In this document: positions 1 to 8,594 of the stretch, one piece after another
Layout of the letters: the number at the start of each line of letters is the position of its first letter
Numbering within the stretch: position 1 is the stretch's first letter
NCBI GenBank assembly: GCA_019137255.1
Contig: WPDH01000316.1
Span: 1-16,316, forward strand
DNA length: 16,316 bases
Direction: 5' to 3'
DNA from: Corinectria fuckeliana
Lineage: Eukaryota; Ascomycota; Sordariomycetes; Hypocreales; Nectriaceae
The notes under the pieces: model-generated
Told to the model about the DNA's origin: nothing
Database searches by the model: none
Seen by the model: the letters and a program-made list of their open reading frames with translations, nothing else
Position numbers and translations under genes: made by a program

Positions 1-905
1 ATACTTACTATAAGATATAATAGTATTAATACTAATACTAACTATAGTACTAAACTATCTTACTTAAAAAGGGCTTAAATAGCTCTTAAAGTAGTCTTAG
101 GCTAGACTAGATCTTAGTCTAAGTTTAGCTCTTATAGTATTTAAACTAATTAACTAATTAAGAGAGTAAATACTCTTAAAAGTTAGAAATAATACTTTAA
201 TACTAGTTAGTAATAAGAATAATACCTAAAAGGATAAGAATAAGTAGTATAAGTAACTTAAACCTAACTTAAGATTAATTAAATTCTAGTATATAATTTA
301 GGCTAAGCCTTATAAGAACTTATTATTATAAGTATATAATTAGCTTTTCTTATAAAGTAGACCTACTTATAACTTATATTACTATATATATATACTAAGC
401 CTAACTTACTTTCCTCTTAGGTAAGAGTAGTAAAAGGTTTTTTATCTTATAGCTTACTATTAGGGTTTTTCCCTCTTATTATAAATTAGTTTAAGTTACT
501 TAGAAGAAAGACTAGATAGCTAAAAGCTAAATTAGGTATAAATAAATAAATACTTTATACTAAATAATAATTCTAATTTAATCTCTTATAAGTATAGTAA
601 AATTATTAAAAGACTTTATATAACTTTTTATTTAAATATATAAAAAAAAGTAAAAAGAGTTTTTAGTTAGCTAGTATATACTAAGCGCCTACTAAAGTAG
701 TATATATTATATACTACTCTCTCTATTAATATTAATAACTAATACTATATAAAGGTTTAAAACTTTATAATTAGTTTTTATATAGATATTTAAGAAATAT
801 ATAGCTCTCTAGTATATTTACCTAGTAGAATAAGTAATAACTTTATTTACTAAACTGTATAATAGTAAGTTTAGACCTTAATTAAACAGAATCTTCTTAG
901 ACTAC
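1..905. repeat. RIP-saturated AT-rich block
   Basis: This block is extremely AT-rich and dominated by TpA steps. Reading it base by base, the first CpA or TpG of any kind is the TpG at 856-857, and CpG occurs once (about 685). Total loss of CpA and TpG with TpA excess is the end state of repeat-induced point mutation, in which duplicated DNA suffers C-to-T changes mainly at CpA. No open frame or recognisable protein similarity survives, so the original repeat (transposon or gene duplicate) cannot be named. The block grades into the broken zinc-finger gene on its right, with CpA and TpG reappearing from about 855 onward. Confidence 0.85.
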
Positions 906-911
906 TAATAA

Positions 912-1928
912 AGATTCCTAAGATTTATTATAGATAAGAAAAATCTAGATAGTAGGGCTTTAGAGTGCGACCTAGCTCTGCTTTATCTTAAGTATCTATC
1001 CCACACTTGTTTTAATATGAGCCTTAAAGGAAATTTAAGAGAGTATTTAGCTAAGAAAGGGCACTATGCCTTCTAAGACTACGCTATTTCTCAATGGCAC
1101 TCGCACCTGAAGGGCTTGATTGACAACACTGGAAACCTCTTTAATGACCCCGACAGTGGCCCGGAGTATACGCGGAAGGCTTCTAGTGCGCTACAGGACT
1201 TCTATAGTGTATACCGCGGTGGTTTGACAGCCGTCGAGGGCCAGCAGATCCAGAACGCAGAGCAACACGCCGAGGAAGCGAGGAGAGACTGTCAACCATT
1301 CGAGCAACAAGACTTCTACGCGAATCTACTACAGGTATGGACGCATGTGGTGAGACACCAAAAGCAGACTTTCAAGGAACGAAACAAGGTCAGCATCAAG
1401 CAGCTCAGGACAGCTCTAGAGAAGACTCGAGCCGTTCTCGAGGAGCTTGCACTAGAGCTGAATAACAACGACGCAATCGCAGGTTCACTCGAGAAATTCT
1501 ACTGACTCAAGTTCTTCAAGTGCACTCGCATAGCATGCGACTACTTCTACGAAGGCTTTGGCAGCAAGGTAGCCCTCGACCACCACTCCAACCGACACGA
1601 CAGGCCCTTTCCCTGCACAGTTCCCAACTGCTCTGTGTCCCTATTCAGCTTACAGACGAACAAAGATCTCGACAAACACCTCCGAGACTACCACCCGGAG
1701 ATGTCGGACCAGCCCAGCGCGTTCGCACAGCTAGGTGAGAGAAAAGCCGCTGCCGGGTATCAGTGCGACCGCTGTGAGAGGAGCTACACAAGACGGGTGA
1801 ATCTTGTTGCGCATAAGAATAGCTCACACCTAGGACTGCGGCCCTTTGCGTGCACGACGTGTGAGAAAGCATTCGCGCGGAAAAACGACCGGAATAGACA
1901 TGAGAAGCTACATGTTCGGCGCAATTGA
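912..1928 (+). pseudogene. Broken NLR-type gene, C-terminal part with C2H2 zinc fingers
   Basis: One reading frame carries recognisable protein from about 912 to the stop at 1926-1928, interrupted by TAA at 1074-1076 and TGA at 1503-1505. The first part (about 960-1115) has the stretch ECDLALLLYLKYLS and, around the first stop, GHYAF..DYAISQWHSHL. These resemble the segment that follows the NACHT and winged-helix part of fungal NLR-like proteins. The rest encodes four zinc fingers: two with C-x4-C spacing (about 1520-1690) and two classical C-x2-C-x12-H-x3/4-H fingers (about 1760-1925). In related proteins as I remember them the first stop sits at a Gln; CAA to TAA is exactly the RIP-preferred change. 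Upstream the frame dissolves into RIPped DNA with adjacent stops (906-911), so the NACHT part is lost. The frame and fingers are seen directly; the NLR assignment is from memory of the family. Confidence 0.7.
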
Positions 1929-2352
1929 AACGCTGCGATGACGTCTTGATCCTGGCCATGGGCGCCACCTTTGGCATCAAGTCCTGGATTGAGGGTGGTG
2001 TCGCTGCCTTGGGATCTGTAGTGTAGTCAAGTGGATTGCTCTGCAGAGCTTACCTACTATTTACTTCGTATGTAGCACCGGAATGTTAGAAAGTTGGAGT
2101 TGCAGTGCAGGTGGTGCATCCGATATCCCAGTCCACCTCCGGTCTCGGGCCGCATTCGCCATATCTCCGGGCCGGCCCGTTTCGGTTGGCGGGTCATCGG
2201 CGCCGAATTTCCCCAACATCTCCACTGCGACCGAACGGCGCCTGTGCTCAAGCTCTCCTCCTTCAACCCAGAAGCCCCCATCATCATCGCGGCCGTTGGG
2301 AAACAAAGTTCTCTCCCCTTTGATTGCTAATACTCGTCTTCTACGGCTCGAC
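1929..2352. promoter_or_regulatory. Intergenic region upstream of the TMEM97-like gene
   Basis: This is ordinary-composition DNA between the end of the zinc-finger relic and the ATG at 2353, and must hold the promoter and 5' UTR of that gene. No TATA box or named operator could be pinned down. The frame of the downstream gene stays open back to an ATG at 2083, giving a possible 90-residue extension rich in Ser and Pro. I treat it as leader, because family members start close to the first membrane helix. Confidence 0.4.
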
Positions 2353-3136
2353 ATGGCGCAAAAGCCTTGGCGCGACTGGGCTTACCTGGTCATTATCTCG
2401 ACCCAGCTCTTTGGGATGCTCGGTAAGTGGCTAAGGATGTTGACGCGAACTCGTTGGCTTCACTCTATGTATTTATATCCACCTCTCACTCGCTTTCACA
2501 CGTCGAATGCCCTCCTATCGATTTTCATCTTGACCCTCATATCATCCTCGTAAACAACTCATTTCCCCAACAAATCCTTCCATCTCTACTCACTTAAAAC
2601 CTCATCTAACAACCCTCCAGCCCTTGACTTCGTCAGCTTCTACCCTCAATCCCTCCACGCCGCGCCCTCCGCGCCGCTGCACTTCCTCGTCTCCCTGCGC
2701 AAGGCCTACCTCGCCACCTCCGGGGATCCCTTCTTCGGCGACGCCGGCCACGCGCCCTGGTTCCAAGGCTTCCTCTTCGTCGAGGCCCTCGCCCAGTTCC
2801 CCCTCGCCGCCTACCTCGTCTCCCAGCTCGCGTCTAGGAAGCCCGCGTCCGGCGCGGCCGAGCTCGCCGGCCTAGCGTTTGGCTGTCTAACCGCCATGGG
2901 GTCTGTGGCGTGCTGCGCTGAGCTTTGGCAGATGGGGCCGGCGCTGGTCAAGGATGAGCACAAGGCGAAGCTATTCTACGGGACGTATTTGCCGTTTGTT
3001 GTTATTCGTAAGTCTCGAGCCCCTGGAGATTCAGGTACGTGGCTAACTTGTGCCAGCGGCGTTCATGGCTGTCGACATGTACTTGAGACTTCTGCCTCGC
3101 GTACGAACCGAGACTGTGGAAGCCAAGAACCAGTAG
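2353..3136 (+). CDS. TMEM97 / sigma-2 receptor (EMA19-like, EXPERA domain) ER membrane protein
   Basis: Three exons (2353-2422, 2621-3007, 3057-3136) give 178 residues, the usual size for the family. Both introns have GTAAGT donors, CCAG acceptors and a CTAAC branch site. Four hydrophobic segments are visible: about 10-28, 73-91, 107-125 and 145-165. Diagnostic family features are Asp26 after helix 1, the WFQGFLFVEALAQFP block in helix 2 with Glu78 and Gln82, and the YLPFVVIP block in helix 4. Known relatives are vertebrate TMEM97 (sigma-2 receptor, a sterol-related ER protein) and the fungal EMA19 type, reported to help mitochondrial precursor targeting at the ER; both carry the EXPERA fold shared with emopamil-binding protein. 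A sterol-linked ER role is inference. The start is supported by the short hydrophilic MAQKPWRDW lead-in to helix 1. The gene looks intact and is convergent with the next one, with 184 bases between the stops. Confidence 0.88.
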
Positions 3137-3320
3137 GTGAGCACGATAGATGGATTCATTATGAAGGGCGGTATCACGGATGGTGTACAGTGTACGAACA
3201 TATAATGGTCATGATGGAACTTCCACCATACAATTCCCAAGCCCAAAGCAGCTGCACACTTGCCGCAGAACTCCCAAGACCCGACCGAGACTCCGTAAAT
3301 GCAAGGCCTGGCAATGAAGC

Positions 3321-4310
3321 CTAGTCTATCCTCTTCGAGTGTTGTTTTGAGTATCCCCACCCGTTGCCGACGCCGACGCCGTTCATTCCGTATCCGAGGG
3401 GCGTCGCACCGCCGAGCGTCCTGCCCTTCAGCCTCCTGGGCAGGACTATCCCTAGGGTGTACATGCCTGCGCAGAGCAAGCCAGCGATGAACGACACAAT
3501 GCTGTAGAACACGGTGCTCGCGTAGATGTGGCCGCCGAGACCCTGCCACTCTACGTGCCCGTCCGTCTTGGGGAGCGCCGGGGTCGGGAACCAGCGGATA
3601 GAAAGGCTCAATGGCAACGGGTCGCCGATGATGAGCTTCCGCGTGAAGGAGCCCTGCAGGTGGCTCAGCGGGCTGGTGCTATACGCGACGCCGGAGTCGA
3701 GCACGCCGCTGTCGTGCGGCCGCGAGTGGTGCTTGGGCGTGCTGTGCAGCAGGACGTTCATGTGGGTGCTGACGTGCAGGTGGCTCTTCTGGAGGGTGCC
3801 GGCGAGGGCGAAGACGAGGGGGATGTACTCGCGCTCGGGGAGCTTCTCGCCGACGATTTCGACCTCGGCCGGCGGACGGGCGGGCAGGCGACAGCTCAGC
3901 GGCGCGTCGCTGTGGACGTAGAATTCGAGGAGGTGGAAGAAGGGGTCGTCGACGAGGGGGAGGGTGCAGTTGACCTCGCCTTCGACGCCGTAGCCGAACT
4001 CAAGTGGGCGGCCGGTCTCGTTGCAGATGGGGAACGGGACCCAGTTGATTTCGTGGTGCTCGTTTTCGATGTGCTCGCCGGTTTCTCTGTGCCAAGCCAT
4101 GGTCAGTCCGATTGTGTCCTCGACCAGGGGGGTTCAGAAGGGAGGTTCTCGCAACAGCGATGCTACTTACGAGCTGCGGCTCATGCATTCCACAGGGATC
4201 AGGGCGCCAAAGTGATACGAGGGAAGCGCATCCTCATGGACGGCGACGACGAGGGGGGCAAGGGCGCCCAGGGCGCCCAGGGCGAGGGCCAAAGTAGAAG
4301 AGGCGATCAT
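3321..4310 (-). CDS. Signal-peptide type I membrane protein, unknown function, probably ER/secretory pathway
   Basis: Two exons on the minus strand (4310-4171 and 4086-3321) encode 301 residues. The 84-base intron has a GTAAGT donor, CTGAC branch site and CACAG acceptor, and joins the frame exactly. The ATG at 4310 sits in an ideal context (GCCGCCATG) and opens a clear signal peptide, residues 1 to about 23; an upstream in-frame ATG at 4355 would only prepend a hydrophilic stretch that spoils it. The predicted lumenal part, about 24-232, has two N-glycosylation sequons (in CNETG and VNCT) and no domain I can name. One membrane helix spans about 235-260, followed by RR and a basic, Gly-rich tail ending KRID. 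That ending resembles a dilysine-type ER retrieval signal but has Arg at -3, so the match is weak. Sequence character (balanced composition, conserved-looking GDPLPLSLSIRW and DGHVEWQGLGGH blocks) suggests a conserved Pezizomycotina protein. I do not recognise a function. Confidence 0.8.
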
Positions 4311-4744
4311 GGCGGCGCAGTGGTGAGGGAGCAGCGGCGATGATGATGACGACACGATCGGACCATGCTATGGGAGGGAATAGTAAAAGAAAGATCCCAG
4401 GTTGCCCGCGATTCAAGCTCAAGACACGACCATAACTAGGCGGTAGTCCACGTTTCAGCGTTGCGAACAATTGGCCTTTTCGGGGTTGCCTTGCAATGGA
4501 TGGATGGAGCTCTCGAAGATGGCGATGTGGAGATGCCACCCTGGTTGTTCGAGACCGCAGCGGCGGATCACGTGGGCCACGTTCAGGGGCAAATTTCTTG
4601 CGGAACTACGACCACGTTAGACTAGGTTGGCTCGTGTTTTGGATAGGGCTGAGATCGAGTTAGAACACGTTGTGAGGTGTTTGAGATGGGAATTTGGCTA
4701 TTTCTTGGGTGCTGAAATGGGTAAGCTGATTGTGATTCTGTCTA
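4311..4744. other. Intergenic region, promoter of the minus-strand membrane protein gene
   Basis: This stretch lies between the 5' end of the type I membrane protein gene and the 3' end of the methyltransferase relic. It should contain the promoter of the former. A G-rich tract lies on the coding side of the ATG, and nothing else was recognised. A plus-strand open frame from 4627 is judged accidental. Confidence 0.4.
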
Positions 4745-5400
4745 CTATGCTAATTGGCTCAATCTACGGGAATGGCAGCTTAATCTACACGGCACCAACA
4801 CTTCCTTCAACGAGGCCTCGTGTAGATATTCTACTTCAAAAGTATGCGACATTCCGGCATCCGATTGCCCCTTTCTCTTTGAGAGGCCAAGAACTGGTAC
4901 CAAAGCGCTATGTGTTGAGGCCAGATATCTCATTCGCATGTCACCCTCGCTCCACCACGTATTCGTCACCCAAGCCATCATAGTCCCCAACGACGCCATC
5001 AACTCATCCGCATCCTCCAATTGGTACGTCCCCGGGTTCAGCGTCACCTTGACGTCCGCGAAGCTCTGGCTCTGGAGGCGCCTTTCGATCCACGTCGGGT
5101 CCGTCCAGCGGCCATCCGGATGCTGCTGCACGTGGAGCACGGCGGAGAGCGGCGAGTCCAGGGGAATGACGCAAAGGCCGATCGGAATTCGGGCTGCCAA
5201 AGTAGAACGTAGTGTCGTGGTGAAAGGTAGTGGCGCTGAAGATGCCTCCCGGTTGAGAATCCGCTTGCATTCTGGTAATGCATGCTATACCGCCGGTCTC
5301 ATGTGCAACCCAGCCCCTCACGCGCGTTTGCGACTAGTGTCGTCAAACCTAGCCCAGGTCCGCTTTCGTGGACTTCAACAAGCGAGCTTTGTTGTGGCGA
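4745..5400 (-). pseudogene. Class I SAM-dependent methyltransferase relic (fungal Methyltransf_11 / UMTA-like)
   Basis: On the minus strand, pieces of one methyltransferase lie in order but in three frames. PECKRILN (5275-5252) should lead into the Pro-Gly-Gly turn after motif III. The PGGIFSATTFHHDTTF block follows in another frame from 5252, where one base seems missing. PEFRSAFASFPW (about 5205-5165) is in a third frame. From about 5160 the first frame resumes with the C-terminal domain (RWTDPTWIERRL, about 5115-5080, then NPGTYQLEDADELM and TNTWWSEGD, ending near 4940). Upstream, ESGPGLGLTT (about 5361-5332) looks like a degenerate SAM motif I. It is only about 30 residues from PECKRILN, where family members usually have roughly 70, implying an internal deletion. 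The first 60 or more residues are missing, and the C-terminus after WWSEGD is not recognisable. Such enzymes occur in general and secondary metabolism; the substrate is unknown. This copy cannot make an enzyme. Confidence 0.65.
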
Positions 5401-5490
5401 TGCATTCGGTGCCGGGATGAAGCCAAGAAAAACAGCGGAGTACGTATCCCTCACCTTTAGACTAATCTGTTGACTAACCACTGTAGATGT

Positions 5491-5706
5491 CTACAAACAA
5501 CGTATCATCAACGCGCCAAAGGCCTTTTTCGGGCCCAAGGTGCGCCGAAACTCGAAATAGAGACGAAGTATTGCAAAAGCTAGTAGAGATAGTAAATAGC
5601 CGATGAGAGGCACATGGCTTACCGAGAAATTGATGATAGCGCCTATGGTGTGACTCTTTCCTAGTCTCCTTATACAATTGTCAAACTTCCCTTCGAGAGC
5701 GTCCAT
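5491..5706 (-). CDS. Small hypothetical ORF with one hydrophobic segment
   Basis: A 71-residue frame starts at ATG 5706 in a purine-rich context (AAAAAGGAATGG). It contains one strongly hydrophobic stretch at about 32-47 followed by basic residues (RLYFEFRRTLGPKK). The layout resembles an N-terminal membrane anchor such as those of fungal P450s, but the Pro-rich hinge is absent and no catalytic domain follows, so it may be a vestige or chance. It lies directly upstream, on the same strand, of the methyltransferase relic. Coding status is unproven. Confidence 0.2.
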   Translation of the reverse strand: MDALEGKFDNCIRRLGKSHTIGAIINFSVSHVPLIGYLLSLLAFAILRLYFEFRRTLGPKKAFGALMIRCL

Positions 5707-5914
5707 TCCTTTTTCTTTGGATTCTTTACTGTGTGTGCTGTCAGTCTCCCTCGTACAGATGCTACCTACATTATTGCTACTCTCTCCAGTGTCAGTGAAT
5801 TATCACATGGTAGGAGTCTATAAACTCTGTTTAACTCACTTTTCTCGATAATGACCTCTTATGAAGTGAATATTGAAATGTTTGCAGACTGCTTGTACTA
5901 TTGCTCCTGAAATC

Positions 5915-6178
5915 TTATAGCTCGTCGGATGCTCCCAGGCTCTCGTAATTGGTCACTGTCCACTGCTTAAGTTCTTCTAAAGTCTCGCTAGGTAGGTGTT
6001 TCATCAACCAGTCGCGGTTGAAGCACTTAAACCATCTTTTTTCAAGCAGCCCTAAGACTTGAGCACGAAAGCAGCCTCTTATCTCAACGAACTGTTTCCT
6101 ATTAAACGTGTCTTGCGTCTTAGGCTTGATATCCTAACTACAGTTGAAATACATATCCTGTATTTTTAACTGAGCTAT
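5915..6178 (-). pseudogene. Unidentified protein relic, partly RIPped
   Basis: On the minus strand an open frame of 72 codons runs from 6133 to the TAA at 5917-5915 without a plausible initiator ATG. It has clear protein character, for example WFKCFNRDWLMKHLPSETL and KQWTVTNYESLGASDEL. The same frame extends upstream to about 6178 (GIAQLKIQDMYFNC) across a TAG at 6136-6134. That TAG could be a mutated Gln/Trp codon or mark a splice acceptor; a GTAAGC donor sits about 60 bases upstream, near 6198. I do not recognise the family. It points the same way as the relic at 6403-6648 and may be the 3' part of the same dead gene. Confidence 0.4.
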
Positions 6179-6229
6179 TCCGAGATTGCGACTTGCTTAC
6201 TGTCTACTATAATTTCAGGTAGGGATTTC

Positions 6230-6430
6230 TTCACTTCTCTCTAGTTATCAGGATAGCAGTTAATCTTAAGAGGATAGCTAATAAATAACAATATACAGTA
6301 CCTTTAGTATAAGCACCTAAGATCTTAGTTAGAAGCTAAGCTGTAATTTAATTAGAAGATTTATATTCTCTTAATATTAAAGCAAAAATGCTATAGTATT
6401 TAACTTATACGTCCTAGTATTATATTCTAT
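6230..6430. repeat. AT-rich, partly RIPped island
   Basis: The sequence becomes AT-rich with many TpA steps, for example around 6290-6320 and 6360-6430. Some CpA and TpG remain, unlike the saturated block at the left end. It sits between two minus-strand relics and probably represents a less heavily mutated repeat or a RIP-affected part of the dead gene. Confidence 0.5.
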
Positions 6431-6648
6431 ATTATACTATATACATTCTGTGAGGATAACCCGATATATATACCTAGAATTAAATAGTTCTTATTGTTAG
6501 GCTTATTATTCATCTCATAGAAGCCTCTGTAATAATCTACACTGTGATCATCCTTTATAGTGAAGGTAGGAGGGAAGGTGCTCAGCATAATTTCAATGTT
6601 GCCCTTAAGGTAATACCAGTGGTGAGAAGGGACGGTGGTATCAAAACG
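6403..6648 (-). pseudogene. Unidentified protein relic with a GIYIG-like string
   Basis: On the minus strand, 73 codons are open from 6648 to 6430. A TAG at 6429-6427 follows, then eight more codons before TAA at 6402-6400. There is no good start. The translation looks protein-like (SHHWYYLKGNIEIMLSTFPP, IKDDHSVDYYRGFYEM), and the string LILGIYIGLSSQ is loosely reminiscent of the core of GIY-YIG nucleases. That similarity rests on a few residues and is not a family assignment. The TAG could be a G-to-A mutated Trp or C-to-T mutated Gln codon, in keeping with the AT-rich, RIP-like DNA just downstream. It may be the 5' part of the same dead gene as the relic at 5915-6178. Confidence 0.35.
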
Positions 6649-6908
6649 TCACGCTTATTCCTAGTTTACTAAGAGTGCTTAGATGTAGGGACTAGGGCGG
6701 CGTGCCCAGCCTTTAACAGATTATTTCACCCGTCAGGCTAAAAATTTCAACCAAACCCAGTAAGCTCTACCTGCACTACCTGGCTTACCTGAAAGCAGTA
6801 TGCCGAATCAGATCTGTGGGAGGCCGCGAGCAGGTTCGTTTATTCTTTTTCCTGGCCATTTTTATAACCCCTCGTTGAGAATCACCTTTATGTAGGAGAA
6901 GTCAGTAG

Positions 6909-7160
6909 ATAGTTATTAATAGCTATGTATCACTGAGGCAACACAAGGACAAAGTCAAGGTGACTACGGGAGTCATTAGCTACTGCGTGAAGAAGCTCGA
7001 CCTTAACAATGTGGACCTCTATTTCGCCTCAAACGTTACCGCCCCCTATTACTGCGCCACAAGTAAGGATATCGAGTCAATCTTTAAGAAACACATCTTC
7101 GCAAAGGAAAAAAGATATACTGCGAACCAATATCTTGTTAGTGTTTCAAAACATGTTTAG
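6909..7160 (+). pseudogene. Probable von Willebrand factor A-domain relic
   Basis: The plus-strand frame is open from 6909 to the TAG at 7158-7160, with no ATG near its start. The order of features fits a fungal intracellular vWA domain. There is a degenerate start of the metal-site strand (IVINSYVSLRQH, where D-x-S-x-S would be expected), then helix 1 (HKDKVKVTTGVISYCVKKLD). Next come strand 2 (VDLYFAS) and a region like the usual threonine-containing loop (ATSKDIESIFKKH). Loss of the first metal-binding Asp and the abrupt end after about 80 residues indicate a fragment. No continuation was found on either side: upstream has a TAG at 6906-6908 and downstream is non-coding. The family call is from pattern memory and is moderate. 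Confidence 0.4.
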
Positions 7161-8594
7161 ACGGCTTTCTAACAATATCGCAAGAAAACCCAAGGCCAAG
7201 AGTTTACCAAACAAGAATTTAATATTAGGGACATATAAGTGCTTAACTGCACTTATAATACGGATACATTCGCCACAGCGTTGTGATAGTGCTAAACAGC
7301 ACAGCAGGAGTTTAATACGTGTAGGGCCTAGCAGTCAAAGCGGTCACTACTTAAAGCAGTTGCTTTGCCCAGTCTTAAGCAGGGCACGCTTTTTCTCTTC
7401 TTACAATTTGAACCCGCCTTTTTTCTCTTTGCCTTGCCTTGCCTAAGCTGTCGCAGCAGCTCTTATCGCCTGAATTCATTTCTGTTAGCTAGCAGATATC
7501 TGGAAGTACTGTATCTAGTGTCTGAAAGCTGTTCAAGCCAAATTGTGCTTTTTGTGGTTGCTTAAGCATTAATTTTATCTGCATATTCCTATTTCTAGTT
7601 GACGGCTTTGGTCGGTGGTTGGTCTACACTGGCTGCATCTCCCACCAACAAAGCGTCCGTCCGCTTACGTCGTACAGCATCAGTCTCTGGCCTCGAGGGC
7701 TGCCTGGAGTTTCCCTGCGTGGCTGACAGCTTATCATAAGCAGCATCCTATCGGAGGTTTGCATTACCCTTTCTGAGAGGTGGTTGGGGCACATGTTAGC
7801 TCTGCCTTACATCGCCCGTGAGGCGAGAGGTCATCAATGCCATCATGTGCGCTCTTGCTTAGACGATTCGAGAGAGGCAACTTTAGAACGAAAGTGACTG
7901 GGCCAGAGCATTGCAGTCATCGCAGGCTACACCTCAGGCATTTCATCACTCTGCTCATCCTTACCTGTTCATATAAAATACCGGAACTTCTCTTGTTCTT
8001 GGGATCTGGGGCCGACTTGATGTCCCCCAAATGCCGAAAGCCAGTTTGCCAGCCTTACTGGGCTCAGTGTCTAGACGATCATCACCACATTCGGCAGAGC
8101 CCGTCTGACTTGTCCAGGCAATAAACTAGCATGTTCTGAGTAATTGGGGGCCGATCAATCTAGCCTGCTTTCGTGATATTGGTTGCTTAGCTCCCGGTTG
8201 GCCTCAAAGCACCGGAGGGTGGGTTACCCTCGCATCAGCATCTAGACCGTGTTTGCAGCTGACAGCAATCCGTTATGCATATTTCTAACCACACCGTCCA
8301 CTCATGTCCCTTGCTGGGTAGTACCAACTCCGCAGCTGTCTGCACACTGCATACCTAAACTAGCTTAGTTGACCTGCACCGTCTCGATCGGTGACGAAGC
8401 TGAGTCAGTGGCTGCTGAGAGCTTTCACGCCGCGGCTCAACTAAAGCCTAGGTCCTTTCTGCGGTTGCGTAATGTACTTGCATAAGGCTAGGCCCAGCAA
8501 TTGTGTGGTCGGCTTATCTCCCGACTTTTACCTCTCGGCTGGCCACGTTATGGCTGGTCCCCAAGTTTGAAGCATCTTCAACTCGGTCTCAACC
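7161..8594. other. Long intergenic region upstream of the 780-residue gene
   Basis: About 1.4 kb of ordinary-composition DNA without a supported gene. A short (CCTTG) repeat lies near 7429-7443 and a TATAAAATA string at about 7973-7981, too far from 8595 to be assigned as its core promoter. The last few hundred bases should carry the promoter and 5' UTR of the gene starting at 8595. An open frame at 7837-8124 has no protein-like features. Confidence 0.4.

Noticed and set aside
470..480. A TTAGGG-like string, possible telomeric repeat
   Set aside because: It is a single occurrence in RIPped DNA with no tandem array.
2624..2875. An 83-codon Pro/Ser-rich plus-strand frame
   Set aside because: It is an out-of-frame reading of exon 2 of the TMEM97-like gene, in GC-rich sequence.
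3526..4343. Plus-strand open frames of 131 and 271 codons
   Set aside because: They are antisense shadows of the GC-rich type I membrane protein gene; the minus-strand frame has a signal peptide, sequons and a membrane helix.
4627..4983. A 118-codon plus-strand frame
   Set aside because: Its second half is antisense to the methyltransferase relic, and its first half has no protein-like character.
7837..8124. A 95-codon plus-strand frame
   Set aside because: It shows no motif, hydrophobic pattern or splice context, and its length is unremarkable for intergenic DNA of this composition.
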